Positions 1-11,408 of a stretch of 64,000 bases of DNA are shown here, piece by piece. The notes beneath the pieces are model-generated. The model worked only from the letters and a program-made list of their open reading frames with translations, ran no database searches and was not told where the DNA came from. Origin of the DNA: Clonostachys chloroleuca (taxonomy: Eukaryota; Ascomycota; Sordariomycetes; Hypocreales; Bionectriaceae); assembly GCA_037952775.1 (NCBI GenBank), contig JBANAY010000003.1:7874001-7938000 (forward strand), in the 5' to 3' direction. Made by a program: the position numbers and the translations under genes. Numbering within the stretch: position 1 is the first letter of the stretch; each line of letters opens with the position of its first letter.

Positions 1-1
1 T

Positions 2-442
2 ACATTTAGCGAGATTCTACTTTCTCTAGTTTATCGATTGTTGAATCTTTCTTTCGACTTGGACTCTGCAGAGGAAACGATTCGCCTTGGCATGCTGGCG
101 TACACTTCGATGATGTTCCTCCAATGGCATAACCATATTGTCGAATTCTATCACCTGCGGTGCATGCTAGGAGCGACATTGAAGAATCTCGACAATGAAA
201 ACTCCGGGGCTTCTGTTCCCATAAAGTTATGGCTCTTCTTCACATGGCATATGCTGCAACCTCCAGAATGCGAATATCGACAACTGGATCTCTGGTTTGA
301 GACACTTCTACGTGCTGGCGGTCTGTCGGCCTGGTGTGAGGTACGGCAGTTACTTAGATCAACGGCATGGATTGATCACATCAATGAGGTTGGTGGGGAG
401 AACGTATATAACCACATAATGATGCGAGTATCGCAACGATAG
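2..442 (+). CDS. C-terminal part of a fungal transcription factor (partial, Fungal_trans_2-like)
   Basis: The frame is open to the left edge of the window, so only the last ~146 residues of this gene are present. It reads about 20 residues upstream of the first possible start and stops at 440-442. The pattern fits the C-terminal half of the Fungal_trans_2 regulatory domain found behind Zn2Cys6 fingers: an EETIRLGMLAY helix, a stretch reaching LWLFFTWHM, then LWFETLLRAGGL and a closing WCEVRQLLRSTAWIDHI. Such proteins are nuclear regulators, and this part does not contact DNA. The zinc finger would lie upstream, outside the window. It ends about 590 bp before a flavin monooxygenase on the same strand, which could be a target, but nothing in the sequence shows this. 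Family assignment is by pattern only. Confidence 0.65.
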   Translation, partial: TFSEILLSLVYRLLNLSFDLDSAEETIRLGMLAYTSMMFLQWHNHIVEFYHLRCMLGATLKNLDNENSGASVPIKLWLFFTWHMLQPPECEYRQLDLWFETLLRAGGLSAWCEVRQLLRSTAWIDHINEVGGENVYNHIMMRVSQR

Positions 443-1027
443 CTTCACTGGCTATCTCGCCGAAGATGGAACTGATTGTAGTCTGGCTCAAGCAACGTCA
501 AAAATTGTGAATGGTGTAAGAAATGAGTGCTGGTTGGCATGAACAGAACGACTCGCCCCAACTTGCTAGACTTGGTTGAATCAACGAAGCGGACGCAATG
601 CCTCCCATCCAGGCCCTGATATGTTACCCCCACGACGATGTTCAGAGAATACTGTAGATCGTGCAATGAGTTGGACGTGGTCAGACGATAAGCCAAAAGG
701 GGCGAAATTGACGAAAGAATGCACTGTTTTGGGGGACGCATAAGGGGAAGAGAGGTACATGGTGAGACTTAGAATCATCCCTCGGATCCTCATAAATGAC
801 TGCGACACGTATCATAGATAACCAGGATGGTGATCCATGACGGTGGAAAGATGCTAAAGTGTGCCTGCTACTCGTAAGTCAGCACGTCTAACCCCATCGA
901 ATAGCGCCGTCAGCAGAGGTCAGATTGCCTTGGGGGCCAAATGACTTGAGCTACTGTCTAAACTGTTTCACCATTGAGTTCTCCTCTTCCTCCTTTCATA
1001 CGCGTCAACTTGATCGTATCAATTACA
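443..1027. other. Intergenic, no gene seen
   Basis: Downstream of the partial regulator and upstream of the flavin monooxygenase. Small minus-strand frames occur at 445-808, but they lack recognisable motifs and overlap one another. The last 80 bases before the ATG are pyrimidine-rich (CTCCTCTTCCTCC at about 980), as is common in fungal promoters. Confidence 0.5.
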
Positions 1028-2895
1028 ATGACCGCAGCAGCGCACGTCGCGGTAATTGGTGCAGGTGAGAGCTCAACTTCTATGTTTTTTTATGAAACTA
1101 CCGCTGATGCATATTGAGTAGGGCCTGCTGGCCTCGCCGCCATAAAATCACTCTTGGATGAGGGCTTCGAGGTCACCTGCTTTGAGCAACGCGCCAATCC
1201 GGGTGGCATTTGGGCGTTCAGCGAAGACCCGACGCACACCTCCGTCACGAGCCAGACCAAGGCCCAGCTGAGCAAGTTTCTTGTGGGTGATTCCTTGTCT
1301 CACATTCAATTGCCATACGCTAACTTGTAGACGGATGATGGAAGACGCCTTTTTCGGACTTTCCTCATTCAGATGGTGCGTTATCAATTGGGAGGCTTCG
1401 CATAGCTACTAATACGTGCATCTAGATGTCCCTCGACACCCAACAGGTGCCGATCTAGGTACTTATTACCGAGACTACGCCATCCATTACGGTCTTATGG
1501 ACAAGATTCGATTTGGCGTCACTGTAGAGGCCATCAAGAGAGACGAGCCGCGCAAGCTTTGGCTAGTCAAAATTTCTGGGGAAGACACCACACGGCCTTT
1601 CGATAAGATCATTTATGCTGTAGGCACTGAAACGAAAGCCAAGTTGCCCACAATCGAAGGGCAAGAACAGTTCCAAGGCAGACTGATACATGGGCAAGCC
1701 TACAAACGGTATGAGAGTCGCGTTATCTATGCTCGAGATCTAACTAACGTAGTCATCAAAAGACCAGAGGAGTTTGCTGGCATGAACGTCATTGTCTTAG
1801 GGCAGGGCAATTCTGCAGCCGACTGCGCAGTGGTAGGACTCACTACGCCAAAGGAGCTGCCATGTATGAGACATGCTAATGCTGTTCCAGGAGCTTACAG
1901 AAAATGCATCCAAGGTATACTTCGCCCATCGACGAGGAGCCTTGGTCATCCCGCGTATGGTGAAAGGCAAGAGGTTCGACCGATTTGCCATGTGGAAGGC
2001 CGTGTCTATATTATTCTGGGCTGAGCGCTTCTTTCCTGCTCTTCACGCCTGGATGATAAATAAAAACTTCACTGCCGCGATGCGCAGCTCATGGGGCGAA
2101 ATCGAGCCTGAGTTCCGCTTCGACTGGCACCCGCGGTATGCTAGCAATGTCACCGGAGTGCTTATGACAGATGACCTCATCCCGGCCCTACGCGATGGAC
2201 GGGTGCAGTCGACTTGGGCTCTGCGTAAGATAGTCGGACCTAAGGCGGTAGAGATGGAGGACGGAACGGTGCTGGAGGATGTGGATGCTATTATATGCTG
2301 CACTGGGTATTCAACATCATTCGGAGCGTTTGACGAAACAGTTATCAAGTTCAATGAACCTGATCCTAAAGTTCCACCACAGCCAAACCTCTACTACAAC
2401 GTCATCTCCCCTGAATACCCCGACAGTCTCGCATTCCTCAACTTTGCCGTCCTCTTCGGCAGTGCCTCGCAGTGTCGCGAGCTAGCCTCGATGGCCATTG
2501 CTCAAATATGGATGGACAAGTCCTCCCTACCGCCACGAGAGGAAATGGATCGCCAGATCCGTGAACGTCAGTCCTGGTATGTCAAGAGATGCTACACAGA
2601 GCCCCTAGTGCAACTCGAGGGTCTCGTGGAGCCGGACTCCTGGCTGCGCTGGGTGCATAGCACTGCCGGCACAGGTCTGTATGAGAATTTGGGTTGGACT
2701 TGGCAAGGGCTGCGGTTCTCCTTGCGCCATCCAAGAACATATCTTTTGCTGGCGTATGGTGTGAATACGCCTCATATGCTCCGTTACTTCGAGACCGGGA
2801 AGAGGAAGGCTTGGGATGGGGCGATGGAAGCTATTAGGCATGCAAATAAGATGAGCCGCCTGGATTTATCAAAGAAAGAAGAGAAACAGGAGTGA
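1028..2895 (+). CDS. FAD/NADPH-dependent flavin monooxygenase (FMO family)
   Basis: Six exons: 1028-1064, 1122-1282, 1345-1375, 1426-1708, 1763-1832 and 1891-2895. Phases agree throughout and give 528 residues, normal for fungal FMO-like enzymes. The FAD-binding loop GAGPAG at residues 11-16 is split by intron 1. The FMO signature FxGxxxHxxxY is seen as FQGRLIHGQAY just before intron 4. The NADPH-binding loop is GQGNSAAD. These enzymes use NADPH and oxygen to oxygenate soft nucleophiles or ketones in the cytosol or ER. Exon 3 is only 31 bases. The intron before exon 4 has a good CTACTAAT branch site. The intron at 1709-1762 is 54 bases and in frame, so an unspliced reading also stays open. 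The exon 2/3 junction is the least certain. Confidence 0.85.
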
Positions 2896-3512
2896 GGTAT
2901 TAGCACTACAGGTATTGCGATATAGTATGAGTCCTATCATAATTTCTGCCTCTTTCACTGTCTGATTTTTGCTGTCGACCATAAAAATTCTGCTTATGAC
3001 ATAAATCCTGTTCAAAAGGAGCAGATGCAGTCGTGTCGAGTCTAGTTAAATTCGCTGAGATTTGTTGCAGATACGGATCCAGTTTCAAGATGAGCACTTG
3101 AGTTTGCCACTTCTTTTGGGCAATGTTATTCCTCGTTCAAATGCGAGGTAAGAAAGAAGAAGAAAAACGGTAGCTCGAATAGCTAGAAGGAAAGATTCTT
3201 GGATCTCATAGGATACAGCCTCCCAAGTGGGCGACATTGAAATTGACACTTAAATGTTAAGCTGCTTAATCTCAAGTCTGCGACCGGTATTAGCAGATTA
3301 TTGAGTACCAATATTATATAATACTATATTTATTGTTACTCCCCTCTCTTTTTATGCTACTGAAATTCTCTATTTATTGAAGAAAGTAATCGATTAATAA
3401 CCAAGTTTTCCATTAGGTGTCTCATTTCTCCTGTCACCCACTTGCCTCCTTAACATAGTTTGTTCCACATAAGTCGATCGGCTCTATTAATTGCCACCAT
3501 GTGGTCGAGTCA
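2896..3512. other. AT-rich convergent intergenic region
   Basis: This lies between the 3' ends of the monooxygenase (+) and the F-box gene (-). AT-rich runs such as TATTATATAATACTATA near 3310 fit two 3' ends and polyadenylation signals. No coding signal was seen. Confidence 0.45.
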
Positions 3513-5315
3513 TCAATTCTTGCGACATGTATCACACCACCCACAACCGTAACATGGTTGGTTAGACTTATTTCGGCCAGTAAAGTGGTCAAACACCCAG
3601 TTCGGGTCATAGCCCGGCGTCGATTTGACCTCATGGATGTTCGGCATGGTCACAAAATAGCTATTGTGAGAAGCAGGCCGCTCGGTACCTGTTGGCGCAT
3701 GGACATGGATACCATGCTGCTTCCCAGCATCTATTGTGCGCTGGAAATGAGCCTCGGGTACTTGTTCAAACTCGTTTCCATCGACGCTGTCAATGGCGAG
3801 ATAGATTGCCTCCAAGTATGGGTATCGTTTTGATTCGATTAGTGCCACTATGGCATCGTTCAAGCCCTGACAATCATCAATTTGGTCCCCGATGGTCTCG
3901 CCGCAACATAAAAAGTCTTCATAAATGACCAAGACAGATATGCTCGGAGGAAATGCGTTCACAAAGTGGGCAACAAGTTTTTCAGCGTTGAGAATGTCCA
4001 TGGAGTTGGCCGAGCGCGCATCAATACTAATATCACTCCATCTGACGTTCAACACTTTGAGTTTGTTGCAACCTTTCAAATCAGAGAGCATATACACAGC
4101 AGTTGGGAACGTCTCGTGTTCTTCGTGCTCCGAGTATAAGAGTAATCGTTGAAGAGACGCGGATTGATGTTGAGACAGAACACGTATCATCTCGTCCGTC
4201 TTCGCAAGTGGCTCTTCACATCCGCAGATAGTGATAGACTCGAGATTCTTGGGCGTTTTGAGCAGGGCAATCATGAAGTCCCCAGTCGCATCATAGTCTA
4301 TCAGCTCGTGAAGGATGATGTGTTTGACGGATGAAGAATGGACCGGCAGTGAAAGGCGCGTTCGCAGAATGCGGGCTTTCTCACGGGCCCTTTCAGACTC
4401 GTCAAGGTCCGAAAGATGCCAGAAGAGATTGTCCTCATCCTCGGAATCGAGAGAATCATCAAAGTTAAGATCCCCCCTATCAATTCTCATGCCGCGAACA
4501 TAGATTTCATCAAGGTTTGGCAGTTGCAGGAGTCTGACAAGCACGCTGGTGCCAAACGACGATTCCCAATTAGAGAGGGAGACACCGACTGCGAGCCTTT
4601 GGAGTGAGAGGAGACCAGGAGGCCAGACACCGAAGTCCAAGGCCCACTCAATACCTTTGCAAAACGAAACAATATTCGATGAAGAAGAGGAATCGGCGTT
4701 GACGTACTTAAGGACCTTCAGATACGGCAAGGCAGAGATTAGGATTACCTTCAACACCGCATCAGATCCAGACAGGATAGAAGACCTGGCGTACTCTAAA
4801 CCTGACTCAGGGATAATCTTTCGCTTCCTTGCTTCCTCAATGTAATATGTCACGCGTTTCTTCCATCGTCGAACCTCAGGTGATGACACCGAAGCCTCTG
4901 AATTCTCGGTTTCTGGTGCTTCAGATCCCGAGGCATACGGGGCGGACTCGGTTGCAGGCGCCGTAGAAGCATTTAAGCCCGTCAACGGATCAACCTCCCA
5001 CGAGTGCCAATCATCCCACCGCCCGCGGCTTCCAAAGAACTCGACGTAGCGCATGTGCCATAGCTCAATGGAGCGCGAGGGATCCTTACAGCCGAAAACG
5101 ATGTCCAACATATCTGGAACGGTAGAGGGCGAAAGATCCGACGCAGCGCCGTACTTTCTGTGCGCGGCTTGGTGCTCCTCCCGAAGAGACGCCATCCGGC
5201 TGTAAAGGGCTTTGCATGTCTGCGCCAGAGGAAAATGGGAGGAGAAGTTTGCATGTTCGATAATGAGGTTAAAGATCTCGGTGGGCAGAGTTTGAAACCC
5301 AATATCAGACGCCAT
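3513..5315 (-). CDS. F-box domain protein (600 aa)
   Basis: A single uninterrupted frame starting with MASDIGFQTLPTEIFNLII. The LPxEIxxxII pattern at residues 9-19, followed by LAQTCKALYSRM, is a typical fungal F-box. F-box proteins recruit substrates to SCF ubiquitin ligases through Skp1. The rest carries leucine-rich segments such as YLKVLKYV, LQRLAVGVSL and LKVLNVRWSDI, in keeping with the divergent LRR-like C-terminal regions of fungal F-box proteins. An acidic, serine-rich stretch lies at about 115-145. The C-terminus has a small cysteine cluster (CYGCGWCDTC) that could bind a metal. Target unknown. The start is the first ATG in frame and leaves the F-box at the usual extreme N-terminal position. 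Confidence 0.8.
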   Translation of the reverse strand: MASDIGFQTLPTEIFNLIIEHANFSSHFPLAQTCKALYSRMASLREEHQAAHRKYGAASDLSPSTVPDMLDIVFGCKDPSRSIELWHMRYVEFFGSRGRWDDWHSWEVDPLTGLNASTAPATESAPYASGSEAPETENSEASVSSPEVRRWKKRVTYYIEEARKRKIIPESGLEYARSSILSGSDAVLKVILISALPYLKVLKYVNADSSSSSNIVSFCKGIEWALDFGVWPPGLLSLQRLAVGVSLSNWESSFGTSVLVRLLQLPNLDEIYVRGMRIDRGDLNFDDSLDSEDEDNLFWHLSDLDESERAREKARILRTRLSLPVHSSSVKHIILHELIDYDATGDFMIALLKTPKNLESITICGCEEPLAKTDEMIRVLSQHQSASLQRLLLYSEHEEHETFPTAVYMLSDLKGCNKLKVLNVRWSDISIDARSANSMDILNAEKLVAHFVNAFPPSISVLVIYEDFLCCGETIGDQIDDCQGLNDAIVALIESKRYPYLEAIYLAIDSVDGNEFEQVPEAHFQRTIDAGKQHGIHVHAPTGTERPASHNSYFVTMPNIHEVKSTPGYDPNWVFDHFTGRNKSNQPCYGCGWCDTCRKN

Positions 5316-5760
5316 TCTTTGTGATGGCTATGGTTCTGAATGATCCCCGGCGTGATTGATGGTGATGAAGGTGGGATGTCTGAAGAGCATCGCGTTGAGG
5401 GGTTGAGGGGTAAACAGACTCGTTTTGTTTATTTTCAGGTGCGGCTGAGAGCCAATAGTCATTCAGCTAGAAAAGCTCTTCCAATGAACACGCGAAGAGA
5501 CACGCACTTCATTATGTAGGTACATACTTATGCTATTCGGATCTGATGAAGAGTGGAATCATACTGCGGAAAAGGAACTACTTGGTTGTCCGTACAAAAT
5601 GAAGAGGCGCCTGCAGCGATATCATTCAGAGTTTTAGACCATATTTTCCTTGTGTTAACAAATCGAGTGCACGATTGGTCGACTTGAATTGGATCTTCAT
5701 ATCAATGGCTGTAAAATTCCACGTTTCTAGCATACCCTAGACTCTGGTAGTCTTCAAGCG
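5316..5760. other. Promoter side of the F-box gene, no gene seen
   Basis: Upstream of the minus-strand F-box gene. No open frame of interest and no clear TATA box were seen. Confidence 0.4.
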
Positions 5761-6680
5761 ATGAAAATCCTCCTAATTGGCGGCCGTGGCGGAGAGCGTA
5801 TAATGAATGTCTGTGTAACCGAGGATACCATGATAACCTCCCTGCGTTTCGGCACAAACAATGGACGGCACATGTCAGTTGGTTACTCTCGGCTTTGTTC
5901 TGACCAATCCGTCAAGTTTTTTTGTGCGGATGACATTGCTCTATGCAGACTATGGATGTTAGGTATATGGGAAACACTAAGAATTCAAATCTGTCAGCAC
6001 CGTTCGGTCGCGTAATCCGTTGAGCTCGAAATCGTCGTCTGGAATATTATGGCGAAATCAATGGAAAGATCTACCGCCTTCAATACACGACAGTCACGGG
6101 TTGCTTTGGGAGCCGTCGCCACCGCCACCCTGGCTTAAAGAGGATGGCCCAGTCTGGGGCACCTACGAGGTTGATGGGAGTGCCAGCCAACCTGGGACTA
6201 CTGGCAAAGTCCTGTCTGCTAGATGTTCCGTAGGCTGGCTTGACTGTAGTCGCGCACTGTTGGAAGCACGAGTAACATCCGTCCACGGCGCTAAAGGAAT
6301 ATCGCAGTTTCCGATATGAGGCATTACCTTTGAATATAGTAATGGCCATGAAGTGACTGTAGGGCCTAACAGTTTCCTGCAGAGCGAGGCTTACGGATCT
6401 GGGTTAACGATGTCCTGTCAAGCAAATGGAGAGGAAGCCTCTCATCACTATCACCACCAGTCCTGGATGGTTGGAAACAAGAAACTCACGAGTGTTCAGA
6501 TATGGCGTTCTGATACGATGACGTTGAGTGCCATACAACTGGTCGCAGTGGGACAGACCTAGAGTCCTATCTGGAATTATTGGGGGGTTGATACAACGAC
6601 ATCTGATGCACTCGAGCTTGGCTTCATAGGAGGAGGTGGCGGGCTAGGTCAGGCCGTTGGACTAAAGCTATTCTGTTAAG
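5761..6680 (+). pseudogene. Decayed open frame, possibly a beta-rich lectin-like protein
   Basis: One plus frame runs from 6020 to about 6679, broken only by TGA at 6317-6319 and TAG at 6560-6562. It includes a segment reading GITFEYSNGHEVTVGP, then LTSVQIWRSDTMTLSAIQL, and later a glycine run (GFIGGGGGLG). Upstream at 5761, another frame holds GGRGGER followed by ITSLRFGTNNGRH. These pieces weakly recall jacalin-like beta-prism repeats, with their GG.GG, I.SI.F.. and GP.G patterns, but the match is not strong. Frame changes near 6015 and 6050 and the two stops suggest a gene that has lost function. It could also be chance open sequence. Confidence 0.3.
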
Positions 6681-7433
6681 CTTATGAAAACGAAGGTTCA
6701 AAGCATGCCGTTACCATTGTGGCTATCCAGGCAATAACGGACGCGGAATGAGATACGAGTGTTTACCTGGGATTTCGAAAGCTGTGTGCTAATGCTTTGT
6801 GCGTCGTATCTCAGCTGGGGTTTCCGTAAGCAAACCCTGCCTGCATTCCTTATTTGTTGCCTACTCTCGTCTCCACAGAATGATATTCGTATCAGCCAGG
6901 TCGCCCGCCAGAGTGTCATATCGCTGCAGACCGAGAAGCTTCCAATTATAATGGGTCTTATAGCTGCTTGACGAGGTATTTGCTTGGCCGTACCACTTTC
7001 AGCTTCATGTTAGGCTTTGGGTCAACGGCTTTGGGAAACATATGATAACTGCTTAGATTCATCTAAGGCTGTTTACAATGAGGTGTATTGCACGTAGGTT
7101 AGTCTAATATTCTATGGAAGATGAAAAAATTTGAGAATACAAAAGAGGTCCGAAACATAGATGATACCCCAGGAAGTGCCAATCCAACAGACGGATTAAT
7201 TCGCTACGTTAACTCTTGACTATACTACTGATGAAGAGTGAATCATGAGTCAAGAGTAGCAGTGACCATACTCAACGAGGCACCAAATAACCATAGTCCC
7301 GAGAAATGAACCGTGATATGAGTAGATTTTTCTGATTTCTAATCAACGGTCTGTTCCCATCCATGTCTTCCGTTACTAGAAACAACAGATAAGACATATA
7401 CGGAAGAGAAGCACACGTGGCTGCAAGCTCTCA
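6681..7433. other. Intergenic, no gene seen
   Basis: Between the decayed frame and the 3' end of the hydrolase gene. Only short unrelated frames were found. The imperfect repeats around 7215-7260 (GACTATACTACTGATGAAGAG and nearby ATGAGTCAAGAGTAG) are not distinctive. Confidence 0.4.
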
Positions 7434-8915
7434 TTAAAGCGCAGTAGGTAGCTCGTAGCCCCATTCGCGTTGGCCAGCCCACTGCAGGAATGAGTTGGGA
7501 AGACCTTGCAACTTGTCGGCGGGCAGGAAGCTCTTCAGCTCAGAGTAAACGCCACAGCCGCTCTTTTCCACCTTGCGGCCCTCGAATCGGTCCTCTATCC
7601 AGCGCAGCCAGGTCTGTTGAGCGGCCCTGAGCACTGGGAAGTGGGCGACACCGAAAACCGCAAGAAACTCAAGATCGCCCTTCTGGGTCTTGCAAGTGTC
7701 TTGCACGGTTTCGTAAGCAATCTTGTATCCACCGCCAGTGAGATCCTCTGTGCCCTGGAAGACGAGCATCGGGCCCTTGAATGGAAGATTTCCCGCATTG
7801 GACAGCTTGGGGAACCACTGGGCGGCATCAGTTTCGTTCCAGGTAGGGTTGACAATGTCGTCTCCGTTGCCGAGCAAGTAGGTAGTGGCCATCTGGGATC
7901 CCTCAATCTGCTTGAGCAACTCAGTTCGCGCAAGTCCCAGAGGCGTGAGCCAGTCGCTGAGCTTGAAATCCTTGTAGATCTGATCCAGGTCTTTGCCAAC
8001 CCAGTTGAGGAAGTCTTCTGGGAAGAAAGAGAGCGTGTTCTGGGCAGGGGCGACCACGATTGTGCCCAAATGATGCTTTGCCACGTCCTCGAAGCCGGAG
8101 TTCTTCCTGGCCAAGACTTCAGAGACACCCCAGCTGACTGCGCCGCCCTGGCTGTGGCCGATGACGACATAGTCCTTTGACACACGGCCCGAGAAGGACT
8201 TCCAGGAGGCTCTCACTGCGTTGAGTGCATCGTTAGCTCCGGCTTCGCGCACCAGGTATTGATGAGGGATTTGCTTCCCATCCCAAGATGTTCCCACGCC
8301 CAACCCAGCGTAGTCTGGTGCGACAACCACATAGCCAGCATCTGCTAACGCGAATGGCACGAAGTCGGCATAGAAAAGAGATCGATGAGCTGAGGGTGCG
8401 CCAGATGGGTAGAAGCCTGAAGTGCCATGGGTCCAGAGCACAACCGGTGCAGTGGATCCATTTTGTTTCGCTCCGTGTGAGAACTTCTTGGCCTGGTATG
8501 GCCAGAGGACAAAGGCAGAGGCAGGGATCAGTGTGCCGTTGAGGTTGGTTGTGGAGTAGATAATACGAGATAGCGCGGATCCGGAGGGGATAGACCATGC
8601 TGAAGTGTTCGTAAACTCCTCTACCTTGATGATCTCGCCAGGTTTGGTGGGCGCCTTCAAGTTGGGCGGGAGCTTGTAGAAGTCATCCGAAAAAGGGCCG
8701 CCATTGGCAAGCTGGGTTCGATCGTAGTTGATAATGTTTGCCACCGACTCTCCGTACTCGGCAGTTATATTACCAAGAGCCAGCTGCTCGGCGGAGAATT
8801 GGAAGGTCGAGTTCCATTGTGTAGTCTGAACTTTAGGTGGCGTGGTATCGAATTGGCCAACTGCCAGTTTGACAGTAGCTGCCAAGACTGCTAGGCGAGC
8901 GATGCGGAGTGCCAT
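7434..8915 (-). CDS. Secreted alpha/beta hydrolase, lipase-like
   Basis: I place the start at the internal ATG 8913-8915 rather than at 8972, because it opens a clear signal peptide (MALRIARLAVLAATVKLAVG, then QFDTTPP). The product is 493 residues. The nucleophile elbow is GHSQGG, preceded by VVAPDYAGLG. The likely acid is in QGTEDLTGGG and the histidine in FGVAHFPVL. These match the catalytic order Ser-Asp-His of fungal secreted lipases and related hydrolases. Several NxT/NxS sites support secretion. Substrate is probably an ester or acylglycerol, but the sequence does not decide this. No introns are needed. The nearest neighbours are unrelated genes. Confidence 0.82.
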   Translation of the reverse strand: MALRIARLAVLAATVKLAVGQFDTTPPKVQTTQWNSTFQFSAEQLALGNITAEYGESVANIINYDRTQLANGGPFSDDFYKLPPNLKAPTKPGEIIKVEEFTNTSAWSIPSGSALSRIIYSTTNLNGTLIPASAFVLWPYQAKKFSHGAKQNGSTAPVVLWTHGTSGFYPSGAPSAHRSLFYADFVPFALADAGYVVVAPDYAGLGVGTSWDGKQIPHQYLVREAGANDALNAVRASWKSFSGRVSKDYVVIGHSQGGAVSWGVSEVLARKNSGFEDVAKHHLGTIVVAPAQNTLSFFPEDFLNWVGKDLDQIYKDFKLSDWLTPLGLARTELLKQIEGSQMATTYLLGNGDDIVNPTWNETDAAQWFPKLSNAGNLPFKGPMLVFQGTEDLTGGGYKIAYETVQDTCKTQKGDLEFLAVFGVAHFPVLRAAQQTWLRWIEDRFEGRKVEKSGCGVYSELKSFLPADKLQGLPNSFLQWAGQREWGYELPTAL

Positions 8916-10151
8916 AGTTAGTCTTGAGTGATTGTTCTGGAATGGCTGTCTTGATTTTTGCTGGTATGTCAAAGACTTCTCTTGATTTCTGTCGGAGCTA
9001 TATAAGAATTATTTGGTCGGCCGATTGCACCATCTACTGTGGTGAGGGCATACTCAACGCAGTTGCGTATCCCAGATGAGCATGAGCGTATTCGCCAATA
9101 TACGGAGCGTATTCAGGGCGTATTTTGTGACGTCGTTTCCCGTATGCGTACCTTGAAAACTGGGTACATCATACATGGATCCCGCCGCCCAGATCTTACA
9201 TCTTAGTACTCCGGCTTAGTTGATGCAGATAGATCCTTGCACCACGATGGAAAGGTCGGAATGGAAACTAGCCGCCAGATCCGGCACTTCTGTTCAAAAT
9301 CCCCCTTTATCTATATCCTCAAGAGACGCGGAGCAGAATCTAGCCGATGTGCCTTCTAAGGCCGTCATGATACTGCCTCAAAAGATTAAGCGATGCGCAG
9401 ACGGCAATCTGTTTCCGGCTGTGTAATCTGCCACACTATTTCTTAGATGGAATTAGCCAGTAAGGCGTTATTGAGCCAGCAAGTTTTCCCGAAAGAGCCC
9501 ACAAAGCCTTAATACGCCTCTGGCGTGATCGGGGCACATCGCCGCCGGCTGATCAGAAGTGTACTACGAAGCTCTTCTGATCGACTTGAAATCCTAAATG
9601 AGGCAAAAACTACTTGATGCTAGATTTTTGAGAGTCATGCCCTATGAATCAATGGGAATAGAAAGATACGTAGCGGCCAGACCTATTCCGTGGCTCCCAG
9701 CCATAGACGGCAGAGTCGCCTCCATAGCTGCCTTCGCCTTGTCTTACCACAGCAGCCGGGAACGATACACATACTCTGTACATCCGTCAACATCATGTCC
9801 AGCTAGCCCTGCTACTCACTTGCCTAAACGGCACACGCCCTGCTCACTGGCAGTCACCCCAATGCACCAATATATCCCATGCATAGCCCTTGGTGATTGC
9901 TGATCACACTCTCAGGACTCGACACCAATCTGACATGCAGGATGATCCTACGCTAGGGCATGGAGGTTGTCGTACATTAAACGGAGCGGTACGATATTCT
10001 GACCAGATCGTGGCATATAGTGACTTGTTCTCAGGTATACGAAGCCGCAAACACGCTCTTTGTTTCTCATTTCTGTGATGTTAGCGTCCTGATTTTACGC
10101 TTTCTCTTGTCTTCAAATTCTCACTTTTTTTCTACCTGCACCACGGACGCC
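8916..10151. other. Divergent intergenic region
   Basis: A 1.2 kb shared upstream region of the hydrolase (-) and the rhodopsin-domain gene (+). GCGTATTC-type words recur between 9080 and 9160. The last 60 bases before the plus-strand ATG are rich in CT (TTTCTCTTGTCTTC), a usual fungal promoter feature. Plus-strand frames at 9220, 9598 and 9890 show no family pattern. Confidence 0.4.
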
Positions 10152-11220
10152 ATGCCCTCTGACTTTCCCGCGGGGTATGCTGAGGAGACCAATGGCCCTC
10201 CAGTGCTCATCGCAAGCGGCATCTTCATTGGCCTCCAGATCACCATAGTCGCCCTACGCCTAGCTACCCGCCTGACACATCGGGGGCAACTCGGTATAGA
10301 TGATTACCTTGTGCTTCCGGCCTTGGCCTTCAGCATTGGCATTTGCGTTATTGCCATCCTCGAAGTCATGATTGGTGGCGTCGGTCGTCATCTGGCTATT
10401 ATCAAAGCTACTGATCCCATGGCGATCCAGAACTGGGCAAAATTGGCCTATTCCATGGAAACCACCTATTGTGCTGCTATCGCGTTTCCAAAGCTTTCTA
10501 TCCTTGCTTCATATTTGCGGATTTTCACCACGAAGCCATTCCGTCTCGCCGCTTATAGTGTAGCAGCTTTTGTAACCGCTACAGCTATTGCAGGCATCGT
10601 CACATCTCTTACCATCTGCAGCACTTTCACGGGACGTTGGGATACACAAGTATTTCCCGGGAATTGTAGGAACATCTTGGCATATTGGAAAGGAATGAGT
10701 GTACCGAACATCGTATCTGATGTGGTCATGCTGGTTCTACCCATGCCTGTGATTTGGCGACTGCACATTGAAAGAAGACAGAAAGTGGCGTTGATGTTTG
10801 TATTTCTTCTTGGCAGCTTGTATGCTCCTCCTTGCTCCCTCTTGCCTTGATTCCCCCACGACTTCAACATGAGTTCTAACACGGCATATTCCTAGGGGCA
10901 TGGTAGCGTCCATCGTTCGTCTAATAGTAGCTTTCCGCATCACAGGGCTGCAAGATGGCACGTACGATTCAGCGGTGCTCGTCATCTGGTCGGTGGTTGA
11001 GGCGGCGTGTTACCTAATTGCCGCTTGCCTTCCCACTCTCCGACCTCTGTTTATAAGGATGGCCAAGACCGCCAGGGACACTTTGAGCTATCCTAAGCAG
11101 TCATCTGGAACTCTCGACGGATCTCACGTTGATAATCATCATTTGAAACCGATTCGTGGGCGATACGAGGCCGACAATTTGAGTGAGCGTCAAATGTTGG
11201 ATGACAAAACTGACGTCTAG
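10152..11220 (+). CDS. Fungal rhodopsin-domain (PTH11-like) integral membrane protein
   Basis: Two exons, 10152-10819 and 10896-11220, give 330 residues. The donor is GTATGC and the acceptor CCTAG. About seven hydrophobic helices can be counted. The short N-terminus is followed by GLQITIVALRLATRL, then a hallmark IDDYLVLPALAF. Further helices follow at ICVIAILEVMIGG, TYCAAIAFPKLSILASYL and VVMLVLPMPVIWRL, and the last two cross exon 2 (AACYLIAACLPTLRPL). The DDYL motif and the KLSIL.FYLRIF-like helix are typical of the fungal rhodopsin domain (PF20684 type) shared with PTH11-like receptors, which sit in the plasma membrane and may sense surface or nutrient cues. No CFEM domain is present. Ligand unknown. 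The ATG at 10152 is preferred to an upstream in-frame codon because it gives the family's usual N-terminus. Confidence 0.82.
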
Positions 11221-11408
11221 CAGTCAACACCAGGTCGAAGATCATAGATTCGGGATGTGGAATCAGCAAGTGAAAACATATTACACTAAACTTGCAGTGC
11301 ATTATGACATAACGTGTTCTCGTCGAATTCACCAGGGCGTAGCAGAGAAATCCGATTCGGGCTTTGTTAATTTTTCCTCTCGCCAAGATACTTTTGACTC
11401 AGAAATCT

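Noticed and set aside
7506..8180. 224-codon plus-strand frame
   Set aside because: Antisense to the secreted hydrolase, whose signal peptide and GHSQGG motif are on the minus strand.
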